NCBI GenBank assembly: GCA_016702505.1
Contig: JADJDU010000001.1
Coordinates: 372,001 to 436,000 of the forward strand
Direction: 5' to 3'
Origin: Microthrixaceae bacterium
GTDB lineage: Bacteria; Actinomycetota; Acidimicrobiia; Acidimicrobiales; Iamiaceae
DNA length: 64,000 nucleotides
The number at the start of each line of letters is the position of its first letter. Positions within the stretch are counted from its first letter, which is position 1. Under the pieces are notes generated by a model, which saw only the letters and a program-made list of their open reading frames with translations, did not search any database and had not been told where the DNA came from. Below, piece after piece: positions 17,356 to 26,337 of this stretch. Position numbers and translations under genes: made by a program.

Positions 17356-18084
17356 GTGAGGAACCTCGCCCCGTTGCGCCGCGTCGTTCCGGTGACAGCC
17401 CTGGCCCTGTTCACCGTCGCCGGGGTCGCCCACGCCGCGGGCCTGGAGTTGTCACCGAGCGAGGGTCCACCCGGAACCGAGGCGGTGGCCTCGATCGATT
17501 GCGAGATGACACCTGAGTTCCAGAGTCGCTGGTTGGCCCCCGGAGCGCCGCCCGGGACTCTCATGGGCTACGCCGGTGAGGAGGCAAGCCCCGGGACCTG
17601 GACCACGATGATCGAGGTCGGAGCCTGGGACGTCGTGGTGAACTCGGCGTGTGACGACCGGGCCGAGACCGCCCGCTTCGACGTGGACAATCCCCAGCTA
17701 GCGCCCGGCCCCAGTTGGGCCCACATCGGGGCATGGCGGCCCGAACTCGACGGCACCACCGTGATCGGAACCGACTGCCCGGCCGGAACCACCGCCCGCG
17801 TCGAGTTCTCGGTGGCGGGCCGCAACGTCGCTGTTCAAGAAGCCGAGATCGACGCCTTCGGTGACTGGTCGGTGCCGGTGCCGGCGGTGGAAGGCGAGCC
17901 CGAGCTGACCGTCTCGGCCAGCTGTGGCGACCTGCGCTACCCGACGATCACAGTCCCGAGCCTCACCCCGACAACGACTGAGCCTCCGGTGACCGAGCCC
18001 GGCCAACCCGAGACCGACCCGCCCGTTCGCCCCCAGGCCCCGCCTGCCACACCGCGCCCCGCCCGTCCCTCATACACCGGCTGA
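17356..18084 (+). CDS. Secreted protein of unknown function
   Basis: 242 aa from the GTG at 17356, chosen because it gives a good Sec signal peptide (VRNLAPLRRVVPVTALALFTVAGVAHA, cleavage after AHA); the frame opens further upstream at 17284. The mature part holds two ~80-aa repeats of an Ig-like or carboxypeptidase-regulatory type: GLELSPSEGPPGTEAVASIDCEM and SWAHIGAWRPELDGTTVIGTDCPAGTTARVEFS. Each has a paired cysteine further on (NSACDD, SASCGD). The end is a Thr/Pro-rich linker (TPTTTEPPVTEPG) that stops without an LPxTG motif or membrane anchor. Probably released or loosely wall-associated. No function assigned. Confidence 0.7.
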   Translation: MRNLAPLRRVVPVTALALFTVAGVAHAAGLELSPSEGPPGTEAVASIDCEMTPEFQSRWLAPGAPPGTLMGYAGEEASPGTWTTMIEVGAWDVVVNSACDDRAETARFDVDNPQLAPGPSWAHIGAWRPELDGTTVIGTDCPAGTTARVEFSVAGRNVAVQEAEIDAFGDWSVPVPAVEGEPELTVSASCGDLRYPTITVPSLTPTTTEPPVTEPGQPETDPPVRPQAPPATPRPARPSYTG

Positions 18085-18297
18085 CCGGGCTGGCCCCACT
18101 CGGCCCGGTTCACCTCGATCCGGCGGGTCCGGCCCTGATGTGCGGAGTTGGGCTCGTTCGCCAGTGACCCGGCGGCGCACGATGGTGTGGATGACGTGGC
18201 TGGTCGGTGCGGGCCGGTCAGCGCCTGTCCCGGTGCAGGGGTCGGGCAGGGATCAACTGGTTCGACTGGTCAGGGTTCCAGCGGGCAACCTTTCGGG

Positions 18298-19401
18298 GTG
18301 ACGACCCAGACCGTGGTGGCCAAGATCGGGACGTCGTCGATCACCGATGAGCACGGCGACATCCGCCCCGACGCGGTGGCCAAGTTCTGTGCCGAGGTGG
18401 CCGAGCTGCGGGCAGCCGGGCACCGGGTCGTGGTGGTCACGTCGGGCGCCATCGCCGCGGGACTACCCGCCATCGGGATGGGCGGTGACCTTCGCCCCTC
18501 CGATGCCCAGACCCTCCAAGCCGTGTCCGCCATCGGCCAGAGCCGACTCATGCGGGTCTATGACAACTGCTTCGCCGGTCACGGGCTGGTTTCGGGCCAG
18601 GTCTTGCTGGCCCCTCTGGACTTCGCTCTGCGCCAGCAGTACCTACACGCCCGGGGCACGCTCAACCGGTTGCTCGACCTGGGCGTCGTCCCGGTGATCA
18701 ACGAGAACGACGCAATCGCCGACGACGAGATCCGTTTCGGCGACAACGACCGGCTGTCGGCGTTGGTCGCCCACCTGGTCGGAGCCGACCTTTTGGTGCT
18801 GCTGACCGATGCCGCCGGCCTGCTCACCGCCGACCCCCGGATCGACTCCGATGCCTCGCTCATCGAGGAGATCGTCGAGTTCGACGCCGAACTCGAGGCC
18901 CTGGCTGGTGGCTCGGGTACGACCCGGGGCAGTGGAGGCATGGCCTCCAAGGTCACCGCGGCCAAGATCGCCTCATGGTCGGGGGTGAGGGCCGTGATCG
19001 CCGCTGCCACCCGGGACCGGGTGCTGGTCGACGCGGTGGATGGAGTGGTCGGGGTCGGCACGGTCGTCCAGCCCCGCCCCACCAAGATGTCGGCCCGCAA
19101 GCTGTGGATCGCCTTCGCGGTGGCTTCCTCGGGGCGGGTGACCGTGGATGATGGGGCCCGTTGGGCCCTGACCCAGCGCGGCGTTTCACTTCTCCCCGCG
19201 GGGGTGGTGGCCGTGGACGGTGACTTCACCGAAGGCGACGCCGTCGAAGTGGCTGGCCCCGATGGGGTGGTGTTCGCCAAGGGGCTGGCCCGGGTAACCG
19301 CTTCCGACCTGACCCGCGCCGCCGGTCGCCGCACCGCGGAGCTCCCCGACGGCATGCCCCACGAGGTGGTCCATCGCGACGACCTGGTCATCGTCCCCTG
19401 A
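18298..19401 (+). CDS. proB: Glutamate 5-kinase
   Basis: 367 aa from the GTG at 18298, close to the family's usual length; the frame opens upstream at 18148 with Gly/Ser-rich sequence unlike a kinase. It phosphorylates L-glutamate, the first step of proline synthesis. Visible motifs: KIGTSSIT nucleotide site, VVTSGAIAAG, NENDAIADDEIRFGDNDRLSA (glutamate binding), GGMASKVTAAKIA, and a C-terminal PUA domain from about residue 275. Its partner proA is about 9 kb away, beyond the MurJ/VWA/AAA group, an unusual split. No good Shine-Dalgarno precedes the GTG. Confidence 0.94.
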   Translation: MTTQTVVAKIGTSSITDEHGDIRPDAVAKFCAEVAELRAAGHRVVVVTSGAIAAGLPAIGMGGDLRPSDAQTLQAVSAIGQSRLMRVYDNCFAGHGLVSGQVLLAPLDFALRQQYLHARGTLNRLLDLGVVPVINENDAIADDEIRFGDNDRLSALVAHLVGADLLVLLTDAAGLLTADPRIDSDASLIEEIVEFDAELEALAGGSGTTRGSGGMASKVTAAKIASWSGVRAVIAAATRDRVLVDAVDGVVGVGTVVQPRPTKMSARKLWIAFAVASSGRVTVDDGARWALTQRGVSLLPAGVVAVDGDFTEGDAVEVAGPDGVVFAKGLARVTASDLTRAAGRRTAELPDGMPHEVVHRDDLVIVP

Positions 19402-19494
19402 CCCGAGCCCACAACCATTGGTCGCGGACGGTGATGACGTGCCTGGTGGGGGTAGCGGTCACATCGGGGGACGAGGTGCCGTAGAGTCCCCGCC

Positions 19495-20337
19495 ATGATC
19501 AAGTTCTTCAAGCGGTTCTGGAACTACATCACCGCAGGCGCCAACCAGAAGTTCAACGAAAAAGCGGATCCCAAGATCCAGCTCGAGCAGGCCATCAACG
19601 AGGCCCAGGATCAACACCGGCGGCTCAAGGAACACGCCGCCAACGTCATCGCCCAGCAGAAGCAGACCGAGCTCCAGCTCAACCGGGCGCTCGAGCACCT
19701 GGGCAAGCTCAATGCCAACGCCCGTCAGGCCGTGACCATGGCCGACCAGGCCGCCAAGTCCGGTGACGCCGCCAAGGCCGCCGAGTACACCCGGGCGGCA
19801 GAGACCATCGCCACCCAGCTCGTCGAGGTCGAGGCCTCGGTCGAAGACCTCAAGACCATGCACTACAACGCCACCCAGTCTGCCGACCAGGCCAAGGCCG
19901 CGGTGGCCACCAACGGCCAGCTCCTCCAGCAGAAGCTGGCCGAGCGCAACAAGCTGCTGAGCCAGCTCGAGCAGGCCAAGATGCAAGAGCAGATGAACAA
20001 GGCCATGTCCTCGTTGTCTGAGACCGTCGGCCAGGACGTCCCCACCCTCAACGAGGTGCGAGACAAGATCGAGCAGCGCTACGCCCGGGCCAAGGGCATG
20101 AGCGAGCTCACCGAGACCAACGTCGAGACCCGCATGGTCGAGATCGAGGCCGCCGCCCAGAACTGGGAGGCTCAGAACCGCCTGGACAAGATCCGCACCG
20201 AACTGGGCATCGAGACCGCCGCTGCGGCCGCACCCGTGACGGCGACGGCGCCGCCTGCCGAGGCTCCCGCTGAGCCCGAGGTGGCCACCGCCACCGAACC
20301 CCCAGCCGAGGGTACCCAGGCCACCGGCTCCTTCTGA
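19495..20337 (+). CDS. PspA/IM30 family protein
   Basis: 280 aa. Residues ~1-225 form the long coiled-coil of the PspA/Vipp1 (ESCRT-III-like) family: KFFKRFWNYITAGANQKFNEKADPKIQLEQAINEAQ at the N-terminus, then heptad-rich helices (TELQLNRALEHLGKLN, AEYTRAAETIATQLVEVEASVEDLK). The last ~60 residues are an Ala/Pro/Glu-rich disordered tail. Such proteins coat and stabilise stressed membranes. It is transcribed convergently to the MurJ/VWA/AAA group, and related systems often pair PspA with VWA and AAA proteins. The stop is followed by copy 2 of the dispersed repeat. Confidence 0.9.
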   Translation: MIKFFKRFWNYITAGANQKFNEKADPKIQLEQAINEAQDQHRRLKEHAANVIAQQKQTELQLNRALEHLGKLNANARQAVTMADQAAKSGDAAKAAEYTRAAETIATQLVEVEASVEDLKTMHYNATQSADQAKAAVATNGQLLQQKLAERNKLLSQLEQAKMQEQMNKAMSSLSETVGQDVPTLNEVRDKIEQRYARAKGMSELTETNVETRMVEIEAAAQNWEAQNRLDKIRTELGIETAAAAAPVTATAPPAEAPAEPEVATATEPPAEGTQATGSF

Positions 20338-20431
20338 TCGACCTAGGTTGGTCCGGCTCTCTGTCCATCTATCCACCCATGATGCGCGCTGTCCCACGAG
20401 CTGAAGCAGCGGGACATGGCGGGGGTTCGGG

Positions 20432-20557
20432 GGCAGAGCCCTTCGTGGCGGAGCCCCCGACCTGCGGAGATCGGCTTTGCCGGTCGTAGCAGCGACGACG
20501 TCGGCCGCCAGCCCGGCGACCTAACTCCGCCGGAAGGCTCTGCCTTTCGGCGGATTC
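20432..20557 (+). repeat. Dispersed ~127-bp intergenic repeat, copy 2
   Basis: GGCAGAGCCCTTCG at the left and CGGAAGGCTCTGCC near the right are near-complementary, so the element can fold end to end. It aligns with copy 1 at 17087-17213 over its whole length with scattered differences. It fills the space between the convergent pspA-like and murJ genes and ends at the murJ stop, so it may act as a bidirectional terminator. Confidence 0.65.
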
Positions 20558-22469
20558 AGGCGAAGCGGCGTAGGCCGGGGAGCCTGGCGAACATGTCGGT
20601 GATGCCGGGGACCCGGAGCACGAGGATGGCGGCCAGGTAGCTGAGCGCTCCCACCGTCACGCCGGCCGCCAGCGTGGGTACCAGCATCACCGCCGAGCCG
20701 GGGGCCATGAGGCGAACCACGCCGTACACCAGAGCGGCCATGGCCAGGGCTGCCACCAGCAGCCGAAGCCACGTGGTGGCGAGCGCCCGCCAGTCGAAAC
20801 CGGGGGAGTGGCGGCACAACACGATCACGGCCACCACTGCGGCCACGTTGTAGGCCAGCCCGAAGGACAGGGCCAGGCCCACCACCCCCCAGATCCGGAC
20901 CAGAGCCACGGCCAGCACGATGTTCACCGCGTTCTCGAACAGGTTCAGGTAGAAGGGCGTCCGCGTGTTCTTCATGGCGTAGAACCCGCGCAGGGTGAAC
21001 AGGTAGCTGGAGAATCCCGGTAGGCCCAGGGCGAAGGCGGCGATCACCCCGCCGAGACCCAGAGCCTGGGCCAGTTCGCCGGTGGCCACGAACGTCCGGT
21101 GGTCCAGGCCCCGGGGTAGGGCCACATAGCCGACCGCGGCGGGGATGATCAGCAGTCCGATCAGGCGGAAGCCCTTGAGCATGTGATCGTTGAAAGCGGC
21201 GCGGTCGCCGCGAGCGTCGGCCCGGCCCAACAACGGAGCGAACGTCACCATGATCGACACGGCCAGCAGGCCGTGGGGAAGCTGGAAGTACTGGAAGGCG
21301 GTCTGGTAGCGGGTGGGGTCACCCGACGACGGCTTGGCCAGGATCTGGATCACCACGATCGACACCTGGTTGGCCATGACGTAGCCGAAGGTCCACCCCG
21401 ACAGGCTCACGGTCTTGCGGACCGCGGGGTGCTTCAGATCGAAGTTGAAGCGCAGGCGTACGCCTGCCCGCCGAACCGCCGGGTACAGCGACAAGGCCAT
21501 CACCGCGATGCCGACGGTGGTGCCGACTCCGAGCACCCACAGGATCCGGTGGTCGGCCAGGGCATCTTCGAGGGTTGGGGTTCCGTCGGTCATCTGACCG
21601 GCCACGATCAACGTGGCGATGGCGATGATGTTGTTGAGCACGGGCGCCCAGGCGGCGGCCAGGAATCGGTGGCGGGCGTTGAGCACGGCTGACCACAGCG
21701 CCATCAGCCCGTAGAAGAAGACCTGGGGAGCGAACAGCAGGGCCAGCGGCACCCCGGCCGCGATGTAGTCGGGACGGTTGGCTGGGTCCGAACCAGTGGC
21801 GAAGAGCAGTATCAGCAATGGCGCCGCCACCGCGGCCACCACCGTCACCACCAACAAGGCCACCAGAGCGAACGACAAGATGGCATCGGTGGCGCCGTCA
21901 CGTCCATCGTGTTCGAGGTCGTCGGTGAACAGGGGGACGAGCGTGGCCGTGAGGATCCCGCCCAGGATCAGCTCGTAGATCATGTTGGGCGTGTTGTTGG
22001 CGTTGACGTAGGCGTCGTTCAGGCCCTGGCCCAACAACACCAGGATCAGGCTGGTGCGCACCAACCCGGTGAGTCGGGAGATGGCCGTGCCGCTGGCCAC
22101 CACGACGTTGGCTCGCAACATCCCCGAGCCTGAGCGCGGTCCTGAGACCGAGTCGGCTTCTGTCTCGGTCTCATCGTCCGGGTGGGGCCCAGGGTGCGGA
22201 GGGTCGGGCGGGAGGACGTCTGCTCCCGAGTCCGACTCGGGGCCGGGACCCGATCGTTCTGACGGACCTGAGGCGAATACCAGGTCTTGGGTTGGGTCGA
22301 GGGCCGGTGGGGGGATCAGGTCAGGAGGTAGGCCGGTCAGCTCGGTGGTGGCAGGAGACGGTGCCGTGGGTGCTGGGCTTGGGAAGGGCGCGATGGTGCG
22401 GGGTCTGAGCACTCGCTCCCTGTCACCGTCGCCAGCCGGGTGGGTGGCGGGCGGTGTCGGTTCGGTCAC
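20556..22469 (-). CDS. murJ: Lipid II flippase MurJ (MviN family)
   Basis: 637 aa. Residues 1 to ~105 are a Pro/Asp/Glu-rich cytosolic extension. The remainder is a MATE-fold multi-helix membrane protein: GTAISRLTGLVRTSLI at the first helix, YVNANNTPNMIYELILGGILTATLVPLF in the conserved MurJ loop, then further helices to the end. It flips lipid II for peptidoglycan synthesis. The start overlaps the upstream gene's stop by 4 nt, so it is the last gene of the reverse-strand run that begins with the AAA ATPase. There is no C-terminal pseudokinase or extracytoplasmic domain of the mycobacterial type. Confidence 0.93.
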   Translation of the reverse strand: MTEPTPPATHPAGDGDRERVLRPRTIAPFPSPAPTAPSPATTELTGLPPDLIPPPALDPTQDLVFASGPSERSGPGPESDSGADVLPPDPPHPGPHPDDETETEADSVSGPRSGSGMLRANVVVASGTAISRLTGLVRTSLILVLLGQGLNDAYVNANNTPNMIYELILGGILTATLVPLFTDDLEHDGRDGATDAILSFALVALLVVTVVAAVAAPLLILLFATGSDPANRPDYIAAGVPLALLFAPQVFFYGLMALWSAVLNARHRFLAAAWAPVLNNIIAIATLIVAGQMTDGTPTLEDALADHRILWVLGVGTTVGIAVMALSLYPAVRRAGVRLRFNFDLKHPAVRKTVSLSGWTFGYVMANQVSIVVIQILAKPSSGDPTRYQTAFQYFQLPHGLLAVSIMVTFAPLLGRADARGDRAAFNDHMLKGFRLIGLLIIPAAVGYVALPRGLDHRTFVATGELAQALGLGGVIAAFALGLPGFSSYLFTLRGFYAMKNTRTPFYLNLFENAVNIVLAVALVRIWGVVGLALSFGLAYNVAAVVAVIVLCRHSPGFDWRALATTWLRLLVAALAMAALVYGVVRLMAPGSAVMLVPTLAAGVTVGALSYLAAILVLRVPGITDMFARLPGLRRFA

Positions 22470-23401
22470 GCCCGACCCGTGGCCCGACCCTGATCTGGGT
22501 CAGGACCCGGCGACGGCGCGGCAGGGGAGGTACGTGGCAACGGTGGGGGGACATCGCGCAATGGGGGCGGCGGCGGTGGTGCAAGCTCGCTCGACGTCGC
22601 CAGCTCGGTGGGTGAACCGCTCACCGATGGCGCTGGCGTCGAGCCGCCTTTCACGTCCTCCATGGCCAAGCGGAGAGACTGAAGGTCGTCCACGATGCCG
22701 TCGACGTCGCTTCCCAGGGCCCCAACCTCGGCACCCTGGTTGGAGACCGAAAGCTCGATGGCCCGGGTGACGGCTTCGTCCAGCCTGGCGTTGAGCAGGT
22801 CGAGTTGGTCCTTGGTCGACTCGATCAGGTCGTCCATCCGATGGGCGGTCTGGAGCTGGGCTTCCAGCGACTCGATGCGCCGGTTGCGGGTCTCGGTCTG
22901 TTCGGTCTTCCCTGCGCCCTGGGTCCGGGCCTGAGCCAGCTCGGCTGCCACCTCCCGGTCGTTGATGTTCTTGCGTCCGTCGGCGACGAGCTGACCCTGG
23001 AGGGCGACCCGGAAACACTCGTTCACGGCATCGTCGAGGCGGTCGTCTATGGCGGTGACGCTGGCCTTGAGCGGACCGTCACGGAAGGTCTTGACCGCTT
23101 GGGTGAAGCGGGCTCGGGACTTCACGGCGTCGATGACGGCATGACGCCATGGCTCGCTCACCGCGAACGGGTCGATCTTGTCGGCGGGTTCGTTTCGTGG
23201 GAGCGCTACAGCGAGACGGATGCCCAGTCCAACCAAGCCTCCGACCACCGCTCCGGCCGCGGCCAAGGGAACCGCCACCGGGGCGGTGGCCACGATCCCC
23301 ACTGCGGCACCCGCCCCGAGGCTAAGTATCCCGCTGGGGGAGGTGAGCGCCTTGGCAACCGACGGGGAGAAGAACCGGTCCCGGAACGAAAGTGAACCCA
23401 C
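22466..23401 (-). CDS. Membrane-anchored coiled-coil protein, function unknown
   Basis: 311 aa. After ~25 residues there is a hydrophobic hairpin (ILSLGAGAAVGIVATAPVAVPLAAAGAVVGGLVGLGIRLAVAL), suggesting two membrane passes. Then come ~160 residues of charged helix with coiled-coil character (AELAQARTQGAGKTEQTETRNRRIESLEAQL, DDLIESTKDQLDLLNARLDEAVTRAIEL), and a Pro-rich tail. I recognise no named domain. It lies between the VWA lipoprotein and murJ and overlaps murJ by 4 nt. The short TALIDVDR-containing AAA gene and the VWA gene upstream suggest one envelope-stress module. Confidence 0.75.
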   Translation of the reverse strand: MGSLSFRDRFFSPSVAKALTSPSGILSLGAGAAVGIVATAPVAVPLAAAGAVVGGLVGLGIRLAVALPRNEPADKIDPFAVSEPWRHAVIDAVKSRARFTQAVKTFRDGPLKASVTAIDDRLDDAVNECFRVALQGQLVADGRKNINDREVAAELAQARTQGAGKTEQTETRNRRIESLEAQLQTAHRMDDLIESTKDQLDLLNARLDEAVTRAIELSVSNQGAEVGALGSDVDGIVDDLQSLRLAMEDVKGGSTPAPSVSGSPTELATSSELAPPPPPPLRDVPPPLPRTSPAAPSPGPDPDQGRATGRA

Positions 23402-23445
23402 AGGGCCATTCTGCCCGTTGGCCCGGGTGCACCCGGGCCAACGGC

Positions 23446-25323
23446 TCAGAAGTTGGACACCACCGCGGTGAACACCTTGTTGATCGACGTCGGGTCGCTG
23501 GCGTCGTAGGCGGCGGCGGTGGAGGCCTCGGCGATCTGCTTGAGGGTGTCGAGGTCGGCACCCTTGCCGTAGGCGATGGTGAAGATCCGCACCGGTTTGG
23601 ACGACTCTCCCTGGGTTCCTTGGCGTAGCTCGCTCACCAGCGTCTCGAGTTGCTGGAAGTCGTCGTTGGGGTTGCCGTCGTCGTTCATGCCGTCGGTCAG
23701 CAGCACCACCGCGTTGATACGACTGTCGTCGTAGCTGTCGGCCATGGTCTGGAACGACGACAGGGCCACGTCGTACAGCGGGGTGGCGTTGAGGGGGTAC
23801 TGGTCACGAATGAGGTTGGCCAGCCGCTCGCGGTTGGTGGACATGGGCTGGACCGGTAGCAGGTCCAAGTAGCTCTGGTCCTCGCCCGGCCCCAGGTTGG
23901 AGGTGAAGATCCGCAGTCCTACCTCGTCGCTGGGGTTGAATTCGTCCAACGCGGTTATGGCGGCCTCCTTGGCCAGGTCCATCCGGGTGGGGCCATCGGG
24001 GTCGTCGGGGTCGGCGGGCTCCTGCATGGAACCGGATACGTCGAGCACCAGCAGCACCCTGGCCGTCTTGCGCTGTTCCTTCCACTTCTCGAGCAGGCGG
24101 ATCATCACCGGTGGGTCCGGGACCTGAAGCAGGGTGGAAGGCTGGTCGGGGTCGACACCGTTCGCCTTGGTTATGGGGGCGGCCACGGCCACGTCGGGGT
24201 TCCCGGGACGGAACCCGTACTGGAGGGCCTGGCGCTGGGCCTCGGGCTGCTGGGCGTAGTCCACGAAGGTGGCGGCCGCCTTCTTCTCGGTGTCGTCCAC
24301 CCAGGCGGCATCGAGGATGTACAGCGGGCTGTCGCTGTAGATCGTGCCTTCCTTGGGATAGATGGCCACCAGCGGGATGCGGGGCTTGCGGGCCACCTCG
24401 CCGGGTTGGAGGACTCCGTCGGGGTTGCCCTGGTTGTAGTCGATGACCGACTTCTCCTCGACGGCCACGGCCGAGGCGTAGGTAAGCGACGTGCCCGAAC
24501 GGTCGGTGCGGAACCAGTTGTTGAGGAAGGTCATGGTGATGTCGCCGTAGTGGACCACGGCGCTCTCGACCTGGCTGGCGAAGGTGGCGTTGGTGGCCGA
24601 GTCGAGGTCTTCGACCGAGAGGTCACGGGTCTTGCCGGTAGCGGCGTAGGCCTGGCCGATAAGGGCGGACAGGCCACTGGTGGAGAAGTTGGGGTTGGTC
24701 TTGCCCAGCTTGAACGAACCCCACTCGGGGTGGCCGTAGGCGGCCCAACCGTCGGGAGAGGTGGACAGCGCGGCGATGTCGGCCCAACCGACCGGCTTGG
24801 CCGGGTAGCCCAAGGCGTCGGCCATGGGCTTGGGCATGGCGATCACCAGGGGGGTGACCTGGAGTGACACCGCGTCACCCACCATGGCCGGCTGACCGGC
24901 GTTGGAGAGGCGCTGGTTGAGGATCTGGCCCCAGCTGGAGGCTGCCGGTGACCAGATCACCGGCTGGGCCCCCTCGGAGGAGTCGGTCCATCCCTGGGCC
25001 AAGATCTCAGCCGCGCCACCCGAGGACTTGGAGTAGGGCCGTACGAAGGCGCAGCCGCCGTCGAACTTGGCGGCATCAGAACCGTTGAAAGACTTGGCCA
25101 ACGAGGTGAGGAGGTCGATCTTCTCCGAGGACACGGCCATGTCGACCACGGTGCAGTCACCCGGATCGCCGAAGTCTCCGGTGGCCGACTGCCCGCCGTC
25201 CTTCACCGAGCACGAGCACGCCGCGGTCAGCACCGCCACGGTGGCGGCTAGGCCGGTGAGGCGTAGTCGTCGACGCCACCGGGGGCGGGCCGGTGATGGG
25301 TTCTGTGTCTCGGTGAGTCCCAT
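23446..25323 (-). CDS. Substrate-binding-like and VWA domain lipoprotein
   Basis: 625 aa from the ATG at 25323; the frame continues upstream to 25878 only as Arg/Pro-rich noise. The signal peptide has a lipobox at LTAAC (Cys 36). Residues ~55-390 resemble a periplasmic solute-binding fold of the ModA/SBP_bac_11 type (VVDMAVSSEKIDLLTSLAKSFN, PVIWSPAASSWGQIL). A VWA domain follows with MIDAS DVSGSM (D428, S430, S432) and LLTDGMND. This two-domain architecture is a known actinobacterial family, often found near PspA, TerB-like or TelA proteins. Likely outer-face, metal-dependent interaction protein. 26 bp downstream of the preceding gene. Confidence 0.85.
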   Translation of the reverse strand: MGLTETQNPSPARPRWRRRLRLTGLAATVAVLTAACSCSVKDGGQSATGDFGDPGDCTVVDMAVSSEKIDLLTSLAKSFNGSDAAKFDGGCAFVRPYSKSSGGAAEILAQGWTDSSEGAQPVIWSPAASSWGQILNQRLSNAGQPAMVGDAVSLQVTPLVIAMPKPMADALGYPAKPVGWADIAALSTSPDGWAAYGHPEWGSFKLGKTNPNFSTSGLSALIGQAYAATGKTRDLSVEDLDSATNATFASQVESAVVHYGDITMTFLNNWFRTDRSGTSLTYASAVAVEEKSVIDYNQGNPDGVLQPGEVARKPRIPLVAIYPKEGTIYSDSPLYILDAAWVDDTEKKAAATFVDYAQQPEAQRQALQYGFRPGNPDVAVAAPITKANGVDPDQPSTLLQVPDPPVMIRLLEKWKEQRKTARVLLVLDVSGSMQEPADPDDPDGPTRMDLAKEAAITALDEFNPSDEVGLRIFTSNLGPGEDQSYLDLLPVQPMSTNRERLANLIRDQYPLNATPLYDVALSSFQTMADSYDDSRINAVVLLTDGMNDDGNPNDDFQQLETLVSELRQGTQGESSKPVRIFTIAYGKGADLDTLKQIAEASTAAAYDASDPTSINKVFTAVVSNF

Positions 25324-25349
25324 GGTGTTGTGGTCTCCTGGGGTCGAGT

Positions 25350-26255
25350 TCAGCGGATCTTGTCGAACACGGCGTACATCTCGCCGGCGAGGGACTCCAG
25401 GGGAGCCTCGGCCGGTCCGGGTGCCACGCCGAGGGCGTTGAAGGCGGCGGCGGCACCCTGGCTGTCCAGCACCAGCTGGGCCGCCAGCGCCTCCTGTCCC
25501 GGAACCTGGCGGGTGGCCAGTACCACCGTCATGCGCGCCGCGGGGGTGGGGACGACCACGCGTGCGACGGAGTGGCGTGACGCGGCCTTCTGGAGGGCGG
25601 GAACCGGTCCGATCACCAGCGACAGTGTTCCCCGTCGGGTCAGCATCATGGTGATCTGGCTGCGCTGGTCCTCCTGTGGGACCTGCGGGCTGGTGAGCAC
25701 CCGGCGTAGGGCGGCCCCGGAAATGGTGGTGAAGTCGCCGTCGTCGGGGACGAGGGCTCGGGCCAGTGGTTCGAGCCGGGCCAGGCTCTCGGCCGTGTTT
25801 CCCGGGCCCACGCCGACGGGCAGCCCGTCGGTGGCCGCGGCGATCACGCACGAGGCCCACGTCGGGGCGCCCTGGCACTGGCCCCCGTCGGCCACCAGCA
25901 CTCCGATCGGGGCCGATGCCACCGGTTCACCCCCGGGTAGCCAGGTGTCGGGCCGGTCGATGTTGGCCACGCCGGGAGCGGGCGCCCACGTGATCCACCC
26001 CGCCACTCCATCGGGTGGCGCGGCGGCGCCGGAGAGGTCGAGCGAAGAGGGGGCGGCGGTGATGACCCCCTCTGCGACCAGGGCGTCACAGACTGGTTCG
26101 AGGTCTGGGGTACAGGCCACCACGGGGCGGTCCCGGCCGTTCTTGCCGCCGGCGCTGTGGTCATTGTCGCTATCTCCGGCCAGGAAGGACCGCGCCACCA
26201 GGGCCGCGGCGATGAGTACCAGCGCACCTACGACCGCCAGGATCCGCTCCCTCAT
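25350..26255 (-). CDS. Exported substrate-binding-like protein
   Basis: 301 aa. The N-terminal RERILAVVGALVLIAAALVARSFLAG is an uncleaved anchor or signal peptide. The mature part starts DRPVVACTPDLEPVCDALV and continues with alternating hydrophobic strands (GVAGWITWAPAPGVANID, PIGVLVADGGQCQGAPTWASCVIAA). These resemble half of a solute-binding fold similar to that of the next gene. Four cysteines lie in two close pairs. Co-transcribed with the VWA lipoprotein (26-bp gap) and the AAA ATPase (82-bp gap). No specific function is supported. Confidence 0.7.
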   Translation of the reverse strand: MRERILAVVGALVLIAAALVARSFLAGDSDNDHSAGGKNGRDRPVVACTPDLEPVCDALVAEGVITAAPSSLDLSGAAAPPDGVAGWITWAPAPGVANIDRPDTWLPGGEPVASAPIGVLVADGGQCQGAPTWASCVIAAATDGLPVGVGPGNTAESLARLEPLARALVPDDGDFTTISGAALRRVLTSPQVPQEDQRSQITMMLTRRGTLSLVIGPVPALQKAASRHSVARVVVPTPAARMTVVLATRQVPGQEALAAQLVLDSQGAAAAFNALGVAPGPAEAPLESLAGEMYAVFDKIR

Positions 26256-26337
26256 GGGCGAGACGCTACCGAACCGGACCGACAGCGGAGGTTCGCCAGC
26301 GAAATCCCCCCGCCCCGATCACCCGCGTGGATCCAGG

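Noticed and set aside
18148..18297. 50-residue N-terminal extension of ProB
   Set aside because: The Gly/Ser/Asp-rich sequence is not part of the kinase fold. The GTG at 18298 gives the normal 367-aa length.
25324..25878. 185-residue N-terminal extension of the VWA lipoprotein frame
   Set aside because: Arg/Pro/Gly-rich sequence overlapping the exported-protein gene in another frame. The signal peptide and lipobox begin at the ATG at 25323.
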